DNA from: Bolinopsis microptera
Taxonomy: Eukaryota > Ctenophora > Tentaculata > Lobata > Bolinopsidae
Reading direction: 5' to 3'
Assembly (NCBI RefSeq): GCF_026151205.1
Contig: NC_087079.1
Span: 496,001 to 560,000 of the forward strand
DNA length: 64,000 nucleotides
Position 1 is the first letter of the stretch; the number at the start of each line of letters is the position of its first letter. The notes beneath the pieces are model-generated. The model was not told the origin of the DNA and searched no databases. It worked only from the letters and a program-made list of their open reading frames with translations. The translations under genes were made by a program, and so were the position numbers. Shown here piece after piece: positions 1-11,968 of this stretch.

Positions 1-3000
1 GTGATGAATATTAGAGGAATACGTTGTGGAGGTTTGAAGTTGGAGGCACACCGTACGATCAGAAGTAACAAATAGACGAAAAGCAATAATTTCTATATTA
101 AATAAAACTGATATAAAGGGCCGCTCTTCTTTTCAAAAATATGCTAAAACGAGTTTGAGTCTGCTATTTCTTCAGTTCAAGATCAAAGATTTGTCATAAT
201 GATCTCGTCATCACTATTAGTACTAATACACTTCTTTGACGTTAAAGTAGATATCTCATTTTAAAAATAAATGACGTCAAAGACTCCCGCTACTTAAATG
301 AAATCTACAAAAAACATTTCCATCTTCAATTTGATAGCCCATCAATCAAAAGTCTTTGAGTTAAGAAATTTAGAAAATTATGTCAGTTTGTTAGCCAGCT
401 CAGAATTATAAATTAGGGTGAAGCAGTATTTAATAAAGCTGCGAATTCATGAGAAAGTCGTCAGGCTATTTTCTCATTTGAAAGTTTATTTTAAATCAAT
501 TAATACGATAAGGATCTGGTGGCTAAGGATATTCCTAAATATGTTCAGAAAATCGGACGTTACAAAATTAAGGAAATTCGGCAAATCAAAATTCAAGATC
601 TTCTCAATGGATAAAGAACTGGAGACCAGACAAAACGCGTTAGAAATGGCAATTGAGGCTTCGAGTATTAATACCCGAGAGGAATATGTAATTGTAAAAC
701 CAACATATGTAATCTGTGTAATTAACACAGAAAATCTAGTAAACCTAAACTCCATCACGATTGTTTCGTACCTTCCTAGGACACAACATAATATCGTACT
801 GAACGATGTTTAACAATATGGGATCTAATGGCACTGTGTCCTGTGTATTCTACTACTAACATAGTACATTACTTTAGGATGTGAACCCGCTAGCTTAACT
901 CTCTTCCGTGCTATTGCGGGTAATGATGGATTAAACTGGGGCTAAATCTCTCATATGACCTAGAGTTAAATAACTTGATAGCCCCAAAAGACTGCACCCT
1001 CTTCCTGTTGTCTCGTTACAGACTTAGTCTACTTCTGTGCATGTGGATTTTATTATATAATAGTTCCTAATTAACTGTCCTACTGACAGTGACAATAGTG
1101 GTACGCGCTAAAACCTAACTTCGATCTTGATAAAAAGTAAAAACCTCACAAAAAATACTGCTCCCACTTTTGAGAGAAAAAAGCGCACGTTTTTTTACCG
1201 AGAACAAAATAAGCAGAAAGCAAAAGATTTTTCTCCTAAGCCTTATGACATGTGGACTGCTTTTCGTAGATAAAGATTAATGACATGAAAAATAGCACCG
1301 AAAATGGCATTTCCTTGGATATAAAAACGATATCCTTTATTACCTAACAGAACTTGAATAGCCTATGACTTGAGTAGGACTATTAGCCTAGTGATTGAGA
1401 GTCACATACAGTTCACAATACAGCTCTCTGAGTGGAGATTGGAGTCATGTGACCTAAATCCAACTCTCTGATAGGTCACTGAATGTAAAATCTACAGCGA
1501 TGAGTTGACAAAAAAAAAGGACTGACTGGGGACTGGCCTGTGAAATAGAGTGAGATTGTGGACCTTGGGGTGCAAGACCACGAGTAAGAAATCTCTGAAA
1601 GCTATTCAACCCCGGAAACTCTGAACCACCAGAATGGTACTGACTGCTCAAAAATATTGGTATCTCTTATAGCTAAACGATGGCTGACAAATCATCTATG
1701 TCTCACCAACATCCTTTGTTCATCGCTTCATTACCCTAGACTCATCCAAAATTAAGGGACAAAAACTTCCCAACATTTTACCGGCAAAGATCCAGCTAAT
1801 AGACGAAAGAGGATGGTGCTAGATATTCCTTTGTCAGAAGTCCAGTGTCTGGCAAATGGGCGAACAAGAAGTGATGGATCAGCGGCGGTCTCCCCAAGTC
1901 GAGTATTTGTATCCTCTGCTGGGGAAATGACCTACCATTGTCCCCTCAGTTAGCTTTGTACAATACGTCTTTAGATGTATCTGACTTCTAATTTTCAAAT
2001 TTGAATGAGCAGGTGCTTAAAAATTGGAGTATTTACGATCATGATTTAATAAAATACCGCACGAGTCTAATACTATTCCTATTGTTCTTATCCTAATTTA
2101 ATGATTTAACCTTGCTTTGTTATGACTGCCACTAGGAATCCCCCTGTACTCCTGAGGAAGCAAACTAATACTCAGCTTTGGGCTGAGTTAACTTCCTCGG
2201 GATCCTTCCTCTACTTAACTTCTCACGTCCACCAATCAGAGGTCTTCCTCAGGGTCATGTGCCTCATATTGACCTCTAAATCCCAAGATCAAGGACCCGA
2301 ACAAAAGGTCCCCTGATCACCGTCACTCTGTCGAGGATTTACAGAGGCGTGGAAACAGGCTATTAGTCAGTGTTGCAGAATATTGTAGGGTGTTGTCGAG
2401 CTGCCTGATCATTATACCTCGCTACTTTAAAATCGCTACAACTCAATACTTACTTTAAGCCAGCTACAAAGTTTCAACAACTTTTGAAACTCGGTTAAAT
2501 TGAGGAACTTATAAGTATGGGGAACTGTCCATGATACACAATTCAAATAATGTTGTGCAATTTTGTAAAATATGGAGGTCGGAGGAGAAGAAATGAAACA
2601 GTATGATCCCTATACTTTCCTCGGATATTCGTATCGCTACTAAACGTAATCTAAGAAATAGCTTCAATCTGATCGAGCCTGGAAGAGCTTGAACCTAGCA
2701 ACGATCTGGTCATTCACCAGCAATTAAGATCAAGCAGCGGGGAGACTGTCGGTCTCGGTATAACTGAGATCTGTGCATGTCTAGTCTCCCCTAAAATAGT
2801 CTCGCGTGATTATAGATTGGTCAACTGACTCCCACGTGATCTTTGCTACTCTAGAATTGGACGTCGTACCACGCAATATTTGATTGAGATTCAGTTTAGT
2901 TAATTACCTCTCCTCATTAACCGATCTTTGTAGGGCCCACAAATTAGACAACTTCTTGCGCGATTCTTTAACTAAAGGCTAATTACTAAAGTTAATCTAG

Positions 3001-3340
3001 CAAATTGATCGGGCATTGTATTGCAGTGAAATGGTGACTGGCGTACGTCACGTAACCATGGTTACAATGAGCTATTGTAGGGAAACTCCCTGCTCGACTA
3101 CTGGCAACTAGGAACTGCTCAGTTATACAACTTCAAGTTTAATCAGCTGAGTTATGAAGTTCTAGAATCATACATAATTATACTCATATTCTAGATTTAT
3201 GTAATATTATTCGTTATTCAAGAGGAAGGGGTTGGAGAAGGACCTGTCGTGATATCGTGGATCCATTTAGTTCCACCGAGATCTGGTAGTACTCGTCATT
3301 CTGCTGCCTCCATGTATCTTGCACAAGAGAAAAATGGGTG
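1..3340. other. No recognised gene
   Basis: AT-rich sequence with only short open frames. A 131-codon frame at 418-813 starts with GTG, is rich in K, I and R, and shows no motif I recognise, so I do not call it. A C homopolymer lies at about 3353-3365. I see no RNA gene or long repeat here. Confidence 0.5.
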
Positions 3341-3430
3341 ATCTTCTCCCTCCCCCCCCCCCCCCACCCCCTCAATTGAGCTACTGGAAGTCATTATACC
3401 GGAGAATGCTTCGCAAAATGGGAAATTATC

Positions 3431-4563
3431 AAAATGTACTACCGGTAGAACATTTTCAAATATGAACTTTCCTGGGTCAACACTTCACAGTTTGATTTCT
3501 TTCCAGTTACCTTACGAGACATATTTATATGGTACGAAATTTGGGGATTTTTGGAAAAAATCCCCATATTTTCGTACTACCAAAATTGTGGCCGCCATTT
3601 CAAAATCCCACACATTAATTTTTATGTAATTGGCTTAAGTAGGGCTAATTTGAGGTGAATTTGTCAAATAAGTTGTTATACATGTTTTGTGAGAATGAGA
3701 CAAGGATACGCATTTCTCAGGTAAATAGAAAGTTACTTAGTATAAAAATTACTGAATAGAAAATACTGGTTTTTCAGTGTTACGTGAAAAACGTGCGTCA
3801 GATTCAAAATTATCTCACATATAATTTTATATAGACTTCTATAACAACGACTAGTTTCACACTAGAAAAACAAAATAGAATAAGGAAGACATGCAATTTT
3901 CACCGTTATGGAATAACTTGAACAGCAAAACATTGTTGTTAAACAAATGGATCCTGCTCCGAAAATTCTAATATTTTAATTGCCTCAGTTATAGCTGATT
4001 TCCTAAATCCGTTTTTAATGATAGTTTTACCACGATTTAAACGAAGAGAATGATTCTTAATTAATTTAGTTTTTCACGATTTTTAAAAATTCCATCAAAA
4101 ACTGATTTTGATTTCTCTGAAATAATTTAGCGTGAAAATGCGACAATTTAATTTGGGGTACGAAATTTGGGGATTTCTGAAAAAAATCCCCATATTTTCG
4201 TTCCCCCATAATTCCGATCCCCAGAATTATGATCCACATAAATATGTCTTGTAAGGTACCAATAAGCGAGTTCACTGTGGATGGAACAAGCCACAATGAA
4301 GTACTAAACGCTAGATTACCGAAGATAGCTTTGATAAACAGATAATCATCAGAATAGAAAGAGACATTTTGGAAGATTTTTAAATGGAAGCTTTTCTCTG
4401 TTTCGTTGACCAAAATTTCATAGTTTTGACTGTATTTTTGACCAGAGACCAATCAGCTAGTGAGGTCAGTGTGAATGACACAATCCACGATTGGAAGCTG
4501 AATATCGGGAGAAAACTTTTATGAAAGGAAAATCATAAAAATGTCCTACCGGTAGGACATTTT
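3431..4563. mobile_element. Fold-back (inverted-repeat) element candidate
   Basis: The block is bounded by two related palindromes centred on CTACCGGTAG. The one at 4538-4563 is a perfect 26-bp palindrome, and the one at 3431-3456 has one mismatched pair. Inside, about 90-110 bp at 3503-3590 reappears inverted and diverged at 4155-4262. Both arms carry a hairpin containing TTGGGGATTTTT opposed by AAAATCCCCA. I see no transposase. A 128-codon reverse frame (4066-4452) overlaps the inner arm and is probably a by-product. The exact ends and any target duplication are unresolved. Confidence 0.45.
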
Positions 4564-5399
4564 CAGATTTCAGCTTACCGAAGATATCAGCTTACCTCTA
4601 GAAATATTCAGAGCGGCCCAAGTAGGCTAGGTCAACGGTCGTGAACAGTCAGGACAATATATGTGTACTATGATTTACATGAGTTATTGTATTTGAAGAA
4701 CGGAATTCTGTTCGACTTCGCTACCTAAGATATCAAGCACAATGATGTGCAGATTATTATGGCTGCCCGAGTCCTGCCTTTGGAGAACCAAGTGATCTGA
4801 CCACCATATGCGTCCTCAAGTAATAAGCATGCAAGCTTGAAGCACCGTGGGAAACTATAGCTGCTGACACCGCGATTAATTAGCTTTTGCACAACTAAGA
4901 TGTAAAAGGGATGCCACATTTGGGAGCGTCAAGGAATACAGGGAATACAAGGAATACAAATTTCAAATCTTAAGTTACAACAGCAACTGTGATCAAGATA
5001 ATAAATATAATAATATTATAACTATAAACTCGCCCCTCTCCATAATGATAATACTAATATTCACAAATATAAATAGAATTTGACTATATTAAATCTTTTA
5101 TTTGATAAACTTTGTTATTATATCGCCACTTGCATAGGGTACCCTAGCTCGATGAGTGTAGCTTTGTAGGCAACGGTGCTCGAAGAGTAATGTTGAAAAA
5201 TGTTGTAGATGTACGTTTATGGCGCGGAACGTTGGTTAGTGGTTACGTGTTACGGCAAGAATCGACGTTTATTGACTCCAAGAACTTTTTACGGTTGTTG
5301 AACCAGTTGGTGATATACCTGGCGACAATTCTCGAAAGATGTATCACTATCTGGCACTCGTAAGTCATTGATGTAAAGAAACCATTATGATTGGAGATG
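4564..5399. other. No recognised gene
   Basis: AT-rich spacer between the fold-back element and the LINE relic. It has a short direct GGAATACA repeat near 4931-4960. I see no coding sequence. Confidence 0.4.
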
Positions 5400-6990
5400 A
5401 GCTTGACTAGGTTTGTATCAGGAAATATGGTGTGAATTGTTGAGTTTGGGGTGCTGTCGCTCGACTTCGATGCACCCCAATCGTATTTAGGATGTTCCGT
5501 CTAGCGACAGCGTTAATATCACAATGGTTTAAGAGATGTTCTTCGTTTTCGACAATATGGGCGCTAAAGATAATGCTGCACCATGTGCATATTCGATCTT
5601 CACGAGGAGTCTTGTTATATCTACCTAATTCAACCTCCAGTCGGTGTGCACTTACGCGGAGTCTGGTGGTATTTACCCTATCGTTATACCTAATCACGTG
5701 ATCTAGGTAACACTCTTTCCCAAAGCTTGATTTTAGATTGTGGTAGAAATCTAGTTTCTGAGAAGAGTTAATGTACAAGTTCTAAGACTCTTTGAAATAC
5801 GTTTTGATCGATTTTAATATTACATGACGACTTTTGATACCGTTGTGTATAAGGAAGTTTTCTTTGGGTGGTTTTATAACGTTTGAGTGTTTTTTTTGCA
5901 GCTGGCTATACGTGTTTTTTAGTTTTAAGATGAAAAGCTGTCACATGATCGGCGGAGAAAGATGGGTCAATAGTAAGGAGTGGCGCTAAGCCTCTGTACC
6001 AGTGGCAGTATAAGTTCAGGTTCTTTTGTTCTTGGAAGGCCAGTGAAACTAATGAGCCGTCACTAAGATTATGCAGACGTTGAGTATACCTAAGGGTGAG
6101 ATTGATACATTCGTAAATCAACGGATAACGCCCTGAGTCACCCCAGACGCCCGCATTAGTCGCTTTCCGATTAACTCCTAGGGACCATATCAGAAAGTGT
6201 AGGTGCACTTTTTCAGAATTGAGCAGGCTAATTTTCTTGAGTATGTTCGTTCGGATGTCAGTGTTTGTTTCAATTTTATCGCTGTGGTTTGCTCGTTTTG
6301 CGATATGTTTTATAATGGACATAGGTGTGTAAATAGGTGCCCCATATAGAACGATAGGTTTAATGAGACTGTCGAAAAGGGTCGTGAGAAATATTAGTTT
6401 GGATTTGTTAATCGTGCTTTTCATGGCATACATGGCACGCATCGCCTTCTTTTTCAGTTCAGTGCGGGCTTGGGTGAATGATCCTGAGTTATGAATTTCG
6501 ACTCCTAGGTAGCAGTATGACTCGACCTCCTTAATGGTGTGAGTACAAATTTTAAAACTTGCGTCGTTCTCAGATTCTGACTGAATTTGGAATTGAACTT
6601 CATGAGCTTGGTTTAAAAAAATTAATTTCCACTCCCCATTGGATGCAATAGTTGTTCAGTGTATCGAGCTGTTTTTGAAGGGTCTTCGGATCTAGAGCTA
6701 GCAATATTAGGTCGTCGGCCCAGAGTAGGTGGCTGATTAATTGATTAAGAAGTCTCGGGCAGTTTCATTGCCAAGTAACTTATTGAGAAATTTGTCCAAT
6801 TCTCTCAGGGTATCGAAACGACGAGACCAGTGACATCGGAATTTTTGTTCGAAGTATTGGATGGTTTAATATAAGAGTTAACGAGAAAGATGTCACATTT
6901 TAGCCCAAAGAAGGTTCTGTCTAGTTTGCACGCTATGACATCCTCTATTTGACATTTTCTAACCTGACGCCACGAGCATATTCATTTTGA
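5400..6990 (-). pseudogene. Internally deleted LINE relic (EN piece joined to RT C-terminus)
   Basis: Read on the reverse strand, this is a broken relative of the LINE at 54.9-60.8 kb. About 6790-6990 encodes an endonuclease fragment (CDIFLVNSYIKPSNTS) resembling the LMLINVYDSPPNSS region of the intact ORF2. It is followed directly by an RT motif C segment (about 6650-6760, SHLLWADDLILLAL). The RT-distal region (5906-6442; WGDSGRYPL matches WGDTGRYPL) and the cysteine-rich C-terminus (5407-5778; CTWC, then EEHLLNHC) come next. Frames change several times and stops interrupt them, so it is dead. The distal part of the endonuclease and the RT core before motif C are missing, so this is an internal deletion and not only a 5' truncation. 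Confidence 0.8.
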
Positions 6991-7480
6991 ACCATAATGC
7001 ATACAGTGATACACCCCCATGTTTATTGTCTCGACGAGTGTTATTAAATCTTTAAATGTTCTAAAACCTGGGTGTTTGATGGGTTGTCTGATTTCTTGTA
7101 AGCAGACAAACGGACAATTTTCGAAGATAGGGCCTTGCCAATTTACCTACGTGCTACGGTCAGGGACCCCTCACCCCTGCACCCCAGACTATAATGTCTA
7201 TCAACATTGAAGCTGCAGCTGAATGACAAGCTCAATCATTAATCATTAATCAATCCCATGTTGCCAGCTTATTATATGTGCCAGCAATTATTATATGTGC
7301 TATGGCTCGTTACTTTCTTTTGGGGGAAATGTGAAAAGAGTTCGTGCGGACCCAGCAAAGCTTACTGGCTGGGCGTATTACTACTATATATACAGCTCCT
7401 ACTAATTTGCTCGCCCAAAAATTTCATGTGACTTTGGTTTTTATGGTTTTGCAGCCGTACAAAACGGTTTTACATAAACC

Positions 7481-7583
7481 TTGGAGGACTTCGCCGCTTC
7501 GACACGCCACGCAAACCAGTCAACCAGAGCGTTGCTTTGTTAATTTGCAGAGCAACGATCTGGAAGGGTTGACATCGTCAATG
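7481..7583 (+). repeat. GC-rich dispersed repeat, family B, copy 1
   Basis: About 103 bp starting TTGGAGGACTTCGCCGCTTC and ending in the near-palindrome TTGACATCGTCAA. It is related to the reverse-strand copy at 9006-9118 and the partial copy at 44185-44237. It is markedly more GC-rich than its surroundings. No coding potential is seen; it is probably a short non-autonomous element. Confidence 0.6.
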
Positions 7584-7587
7584 AAAC

Positions 7588-7617
7588 ATAAACCCTAATC
7601 CCAACCCTAACCCTAAC
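7588..7617 (+). repeat. Short interstitial CCCTAA-like run
   Basis: About four imperfect CCCTAA/CCCAA units lie just after the family B repeat. Looser CCTAACCC motifs recur at about 8010-8100. This is too short to call a telomere relic with confidence. Confidence 0.4.
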
Positions 7618-7879
7618 GAAAATTCACAAGAATTTTCTTAAAATTTGGACGAGCAATTTAGTAGGAGCGCCATGACACAGTTGCTCTCGTCCAATTAAAT
7701 TGCTGCATATCATGAGGGTAATTGCTTTTATATATTATTAATATTGGCGACGTTTGACCACGAAAAATCACAAATGGCTACAAATAGCAGCGTTTGATCG
7801 AAACCTGGTTACTATACCGCGCGCCTTTTTGTTCTTCTCCATGATTCTTATGCAAAGCTTTGCGAATTAGTAGCTGGGT

Positions 7880-8130
7880 CAGTCAATTAACAATGTAGGA
7901 TGATGATTAATCACTATGCACTATACAGTTGATTGTCACGTAAATTTTTAACACGTCCTCTATAAGATGGCTCTGAATCATATATGACTATTCGACGCAA
8001 AATCCTAACCCTCTATAATCTGATCCCAACGGCCATAACACAAGCCCAATCCCTAACTGAAGCAATAAGCATATGCTGAAACCCTAACCGATAACCCCGA
8101 CGAGATATTAAGCCAACTTCCTTATATGGT
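7880..8130. repeat. Dispersed repeat related to 37141-37265
   Basis: The stretch beginning GATGATTAATCACTATGCAC and reaching CTGATCCCAACG resembles 37141-37265 (GATGATTAATGACACTACAC to CTGATCCCAACCC) in order and spacing, with substitutions and small gaps. No open frame of note; probably two copies of an unnamed dispersed repeat. Confidence 0.45.
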
Positions 8131-8456
8131 CAAATCACGTAATCGAGACTGGAGACAGTTTTTTGCCGATATCTTGCTAGGGGAGCATTTAAACCCTCTG
8201 TCATGTGCGGTGATTCGGAATCAGCGTACGAAAATACAACGAATCAGGTAGATTTCAACTGTCAGGGGCCCTTTTAGAAAAATATCCGAAATCGATTGTA
8301 GAGTGATTTAGCACGCTCGAACAATGTACACGGAGACGTATCATAAATTTAAATTTAACCGCGCGGTGACCGGTGACCAGACCCCTAGCGCTTATAGTAG
8401 CATGCGCCCGCCATTTTTTACTTTCCCGGTGGGATTCCCGATCCCACCTTTTTGTT

Positions 8457-8556
8457 GTAGCGCGATGCACTACTGGGTCGCGCGCGCATCAAATAATGCT
8501 TCTCGCAACCACGTATGCAGATCGGCGAAATGCGAAGGATTGACATCGTGAATCAA
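8457..8556 (+). repeat. GC-rich dispersed repeat, family A, copy 1
   Basis: About 100 bp, from TAGCGCGATGCACTACTGGG through ATCAAATAATGCTTCTCGC and GCAGATCGGCGA to TTGACATCGTGAATCAAA. Other copies lie at 8828-8941 (same strand), at 36813-36914 and 37025-37126 (opposite strand), and partly at 36461-36535. Family B has a similar TTGACATCGT terminal motif. Confidence 0.65.
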
Positions 8557-8827
8557 ACCTTTTTGTAAAATAAGTGCGTCATATTTTTATGAAATATTAA
8601 AAAATATTAAAAATTGATCGTTGATCATCAGTTGCAAAGTATTTTGACGCGCGCGTAAGTCGGTTGTAACATACAAAGTTACAATTGGGTAGCGGCTAGT
8701 TTGTAAACATTATCTGCTCGATACAATAAAATCATGAAACCTAGTTTTGAACATATTGCAATTGCAATTGAACCTCTTTATCTTGTGTATATAAATAACA
8801 CATTCATTATTGTTAAAAACTTCTTTT

Positions 8828-8941
8828 GTAGCGCGATGCACTACTGGGGTGCGCCGCGCATCAAATAATTCGTCTCGGTAGATCGGCAAGATGCACCACT
8901 GTGCCTCACCGAGCTGCGAAGGATTGACATCGTGAATCAAA
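8828..8941 (+). repeat. GC-rich dispersed repeat, family A, copy 2
   Basis: Same order of motifs as the copy at 8457-8556, with an internal difference around 8875-8920 where CACCACTGTGCCTCACCGAG is present. It ends in the same TTGACATCGTGAATCAAA. Confidence 0.65.
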
Positions 8942-9005
8942 AACTTCTTATACAAACATCACCGACATTTGATTTAAAAGTGATTCCTGTCATTACATGT
9001 AACTT

Positions 9006-9118
9006 AGTTGACGATGTCAACCCATCGAGATCGTTGCTCTGCGAAGCAGAGCAACGATCGACGATGCGAAGCAAGAATGCTAGTTCGCGCGGCGCGTCGA
9101 AGCGGCGAAGTCCTCCAA
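9006..9118 (-). repeat. GC-rich dispersed repeat, family B, copy 2
   Basis: The reverse-strand and most complete family B copy. It contains a strong internal hairpin CGTTGCTCTGC/GCAGAGCAACG (about 9032-9057) and the terminal near-palindrome TTGACGATGTCAA. Confidence 0.65.
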
Positions 9119-10365
9119 TACATGTAACATGTAATGTTTTATCAGACGTTCCGCAATAATTTATTTTAGGGCCCTGTCTCTCGTCATTTTTACTATTTAC
9201 CATTATGTCATGATAACCCTGTTATTTTGGTTGTTGGTGGGGTAATCTAGTTAATAATATAAGGCTTACTTTATCCAGAGCCCTTATAGTGGCGCGCCCC
9301 AGCCTCCCGTGAAACAAGCGCGCCCGCAATGGCGCGAAAGCACATGGTTAGATGAAATATAAGGCCAAAATGTTTACTTGTTACTGGGCCAAAATGTTTA
9401 CTGGGCCGCGCTCAGCCTGTCATTCCGCCAAATCTTTATCTATATGTTAATGAACATAATAGCCTGGGGTCCTCAGGTAACCAAAATGTATATTATTATT
9501 ACAATTATATTGAGATGTAACAATTGTTAACAAAACGCAATCAACAATAAACTAATATGATATTATTTAACTTGTTATATTATTCATTATTGAACTTGTA
9601 TAATGTAATTAAACTGCAATGATGATGAGGATGATGAACATTTTAAAGTAACCAGCTGCAATGAGTAATTTTTTAATAATAAATATTAGAGATCAATTTT
9701 CAGCAGATAATTTTAAAATACCCACCCACCTAACAAATTTATACATGGTTAGTAAGTTTAAAGTGATAGAATATAAATAATAACTGAGCACGAAAAAAGA
9801 TCCAAGCAATTACTACGCTTCAATTTATAGAAATTATATTAATAGAAAAATGTTCATAGACAATAGAACAAAAATTCAAATTTACCGCGTACCAGTCACT
9901 TGACTTTCATAATTTTATACAAGTAGTCCAATAAGCTGATTGTAGTGCGAAACTATGACAAAACCAGATGTAAGAGATTTGGTTGGTGAGGCGGGTTATT
10001 ATAGTCTCTACCTGTCTTGTTCATATCACTCAGTTTATGACGTACTTGAGTTAATTTGGTTAGTTTTTCACTATATCGTACAACTTTTATAAATATATTT
10101 TGGAGGTATGTATCATATAGGGCTTGTGTCGTCATTCCTATGTGTGGTCTGAATACCATCATCTGGCAACCATCAGCAATCTGCAACACATTAAAAGCTC
10201 TATGGTAACATTCTAGTTAAATCTTAACTGCCAACATGTGGAATCAACTCAACTTCAGGTTTTAACTTTACAAGAGAGCTCGTACACACAGGCTCTTAGC
10301 TAATAGCATATTTTCGTATTATTAATCTTCAGTTGGACATGAGATTTTTTGTACTTAGTATATTC
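9119..10365. other. No recognised gene
   Basis: AT-rich spacer. Short frames are present, for example a 78-codon reverse frame at 9953-10189, but none carries a recognisable domain. A polypyrimidine-rich TTCTTTATGTTACAG just before 10370 resembles a splice acceptor and may belong to the retroelement fragment that follows. Confidence 0.4.
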
Positions 10366-10369
10366 TTTA

Positions 10370-11156
10370 TGTTACAGCTAGCAGCAGAGAAGGGTGCAAG
10401 TTCCTGGCTAACCACCTTACCACTCAAAAGCTATGGTTATCTCCTGAATAAGCAACAGTTTTCAGATGCTATAGCTTTAAGATATAACCTGAAGCTGAAA
10501 GATTGTCCAAAACTTTGTACTTGTGGTGATTCCTACTCCGCAAACCATGCCCTCAGATCACGTGTAAACTTGGGGGTTATGTGACCTTGAGGCATAACTC
10601 ACTTCTAGATACAATAGCTAATATCATGCGGACAGTCAAATGCAAAGACGTTCAGACAGAGCCCCCTCTTCTTCAGCGGCATGCAGTTACCACGAGGTAC
10701 AGTAACTGGAGATCAAGCCCGACTAGATATATCAGCAAGATCAGTTTGGAATGCGTTGGAAAGAGCATTTTTTGATGTAAGAGTGTTTCACGCTCCTGCT
10801 CCAACCAACGCCGCTAAACCAATTCCTATGATGTATTTGGCTCACGAGACTGAGAAGAAAAGAGCATATAATGCAAGGGTCCTAGAAGTGGAAAAAGCTA
10901 CCTTTACACCTTTAGTTTTCTCCACAACAGGAGGCATGGGAGTCGAAGCGCAACGCTTGATTAAAAAGCTTGCACAAAAGATGGAATCTCCAACGGGTCA
11001 GCGTTATTCAGACTCAGTTACATATCTTGAAAGCGCTTGCGCTTTGAGGTATTAAAGACAACGGTTATTTCGATAAGGGGGGACAGAGGGCCCAAGTTGC
11101 GATGTAAACCAGACAATATTGAAGATTTAGATTTAAATATTGAGCCCTTTGGCTAG
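10370..11156 (+). pseudogene. Frameshifted retroelement C-terminal fragment
   Basis: Three frames joined across frameshifts give one recognisable protein. The segments are EKGASSWLTTLPLKSYGY and CTCGDSYSANHAL (frame from 10333, broken near 10552), then LGGYVTLRHNSLLDTIANIM (to about 10680), then ARLDISARSVWNALERAFFD, FFDVRVF and EKKRAYNARVLEVEKATF (10681-11040). After a last shift, LRFEVLKTTVISIRG follows, with a stop at 11154-11156. From memory of the family, this block (GASSWL, FFDVRVF, EKKRAY, FTPLVFSTTGGMG) is common C-terminal to reverse transcriptases in marine invertebrate genomes. The D...E-x-K pattern suggests a nuclease-like fold, which is inference. At least three frameshifts make it non-functional; the N-terminal RT part is absent. 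Confidence 0.7.
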
Positions 11157-11604
11157 AGAATACTTTCTTGAATATTTTCGATAGTTTTTAATATTGGTAA
11201 TATTAATGAATTGTAATTGATTGATATGTAATATTTAGGCCCGTGGCCAGTTTTCACAAAGTATATTCTTTACCTGATGTGTAACGGCACACACCTAGCC
11301 TGTAGTAAGTAAAGCTCTTGTGTGATCGATGATTCTATTGCACAGATTGTGGTAGGCACCACTAAATATCTCGAAATGCTTTGGATGCATGTAAACAGGC
11401 AGCCCTGTTTCTATTCGAAGTTCTTTAGAGGATGACACAGACCGAGACCACCAGAGTCTGCAGCTACTTCAACTGTGCTCATTAGGGGTCCTACCTTCCT
11501 GGTAATCCAATAGTTTTTCTTTAATTGTATAACCTGACATCTCATGTTAATTACCACAGCGTATAGCATCAGTCTACTGAGAAGCATGATCCAACTGTTT
11601 TACT
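11157..11604. other. No recognised gene
   Basis: Spacer between the retroelement fragment and a CA microsatellite. It may include upstream exons or promoter of the following 14-3-3 gene, but I cannot identify them. Confidence 0.4.

Positions 11605-11700
<96 letters not shown>
11605..11700 (+). repeat. (CA)n microsatellite
   Basis: About 48 uninterrupted CA dinucleotides, 270 bp upstream of the first 14-3-3 start codon and probably within or upstream of its 5'UTR intron. Confidence 0.97.
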
Positions 11701-11702
<2 letters not shown>

Positions 11703-11945
11703 CGAGTGAAGGTAGAGTAACTTGACAGTCTTTGAATAGTATCCTTTTCCTCCATCATGTACTTGTACTTGTATTCAAGAGAAACACATTACCAGCATAG
11801 GGGCAGTTACAGTGCAGCGATAAGAGATAAAAAACTGCTAAGATTATCAGCACACTTATCAATTACGAATTTTAAACATTAGTAATGTTGTGTATTTTGA
11901 TTTCTTCGCTATTCTGAGTAAACATTTATGAAAAAGTTTTTAATA

Positions 11946-11967
11946 TACTAACCTGGCCATGTTTCAG
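11946..11967 (+). promoter_or_regulatory. Putative branch point and 3' splice site in the 14-3-3 5'UTR
   Basis: TACTAAC, then a short pyrimidine-containing spacer, then CAG immediately before AATG. The spacing of about 14 nt is short but plausible for a small-intron invertebrate. Confidence 0.55.
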
Positions 11968-11968
11968 A

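Noticed and set aside
418-813. 131-codon frame near the left edge.
   Set aside because: GTG start, composition of AT-rich noncoding DNA, an overlapping reverse frame of similar length, no recognisable motif.
4066-4452. 128-codon reverse frame with a hydrophobic stretch.
   Set aside because: It spans the inner inverted arm and hairpin of the fold-back element and has no known domain.
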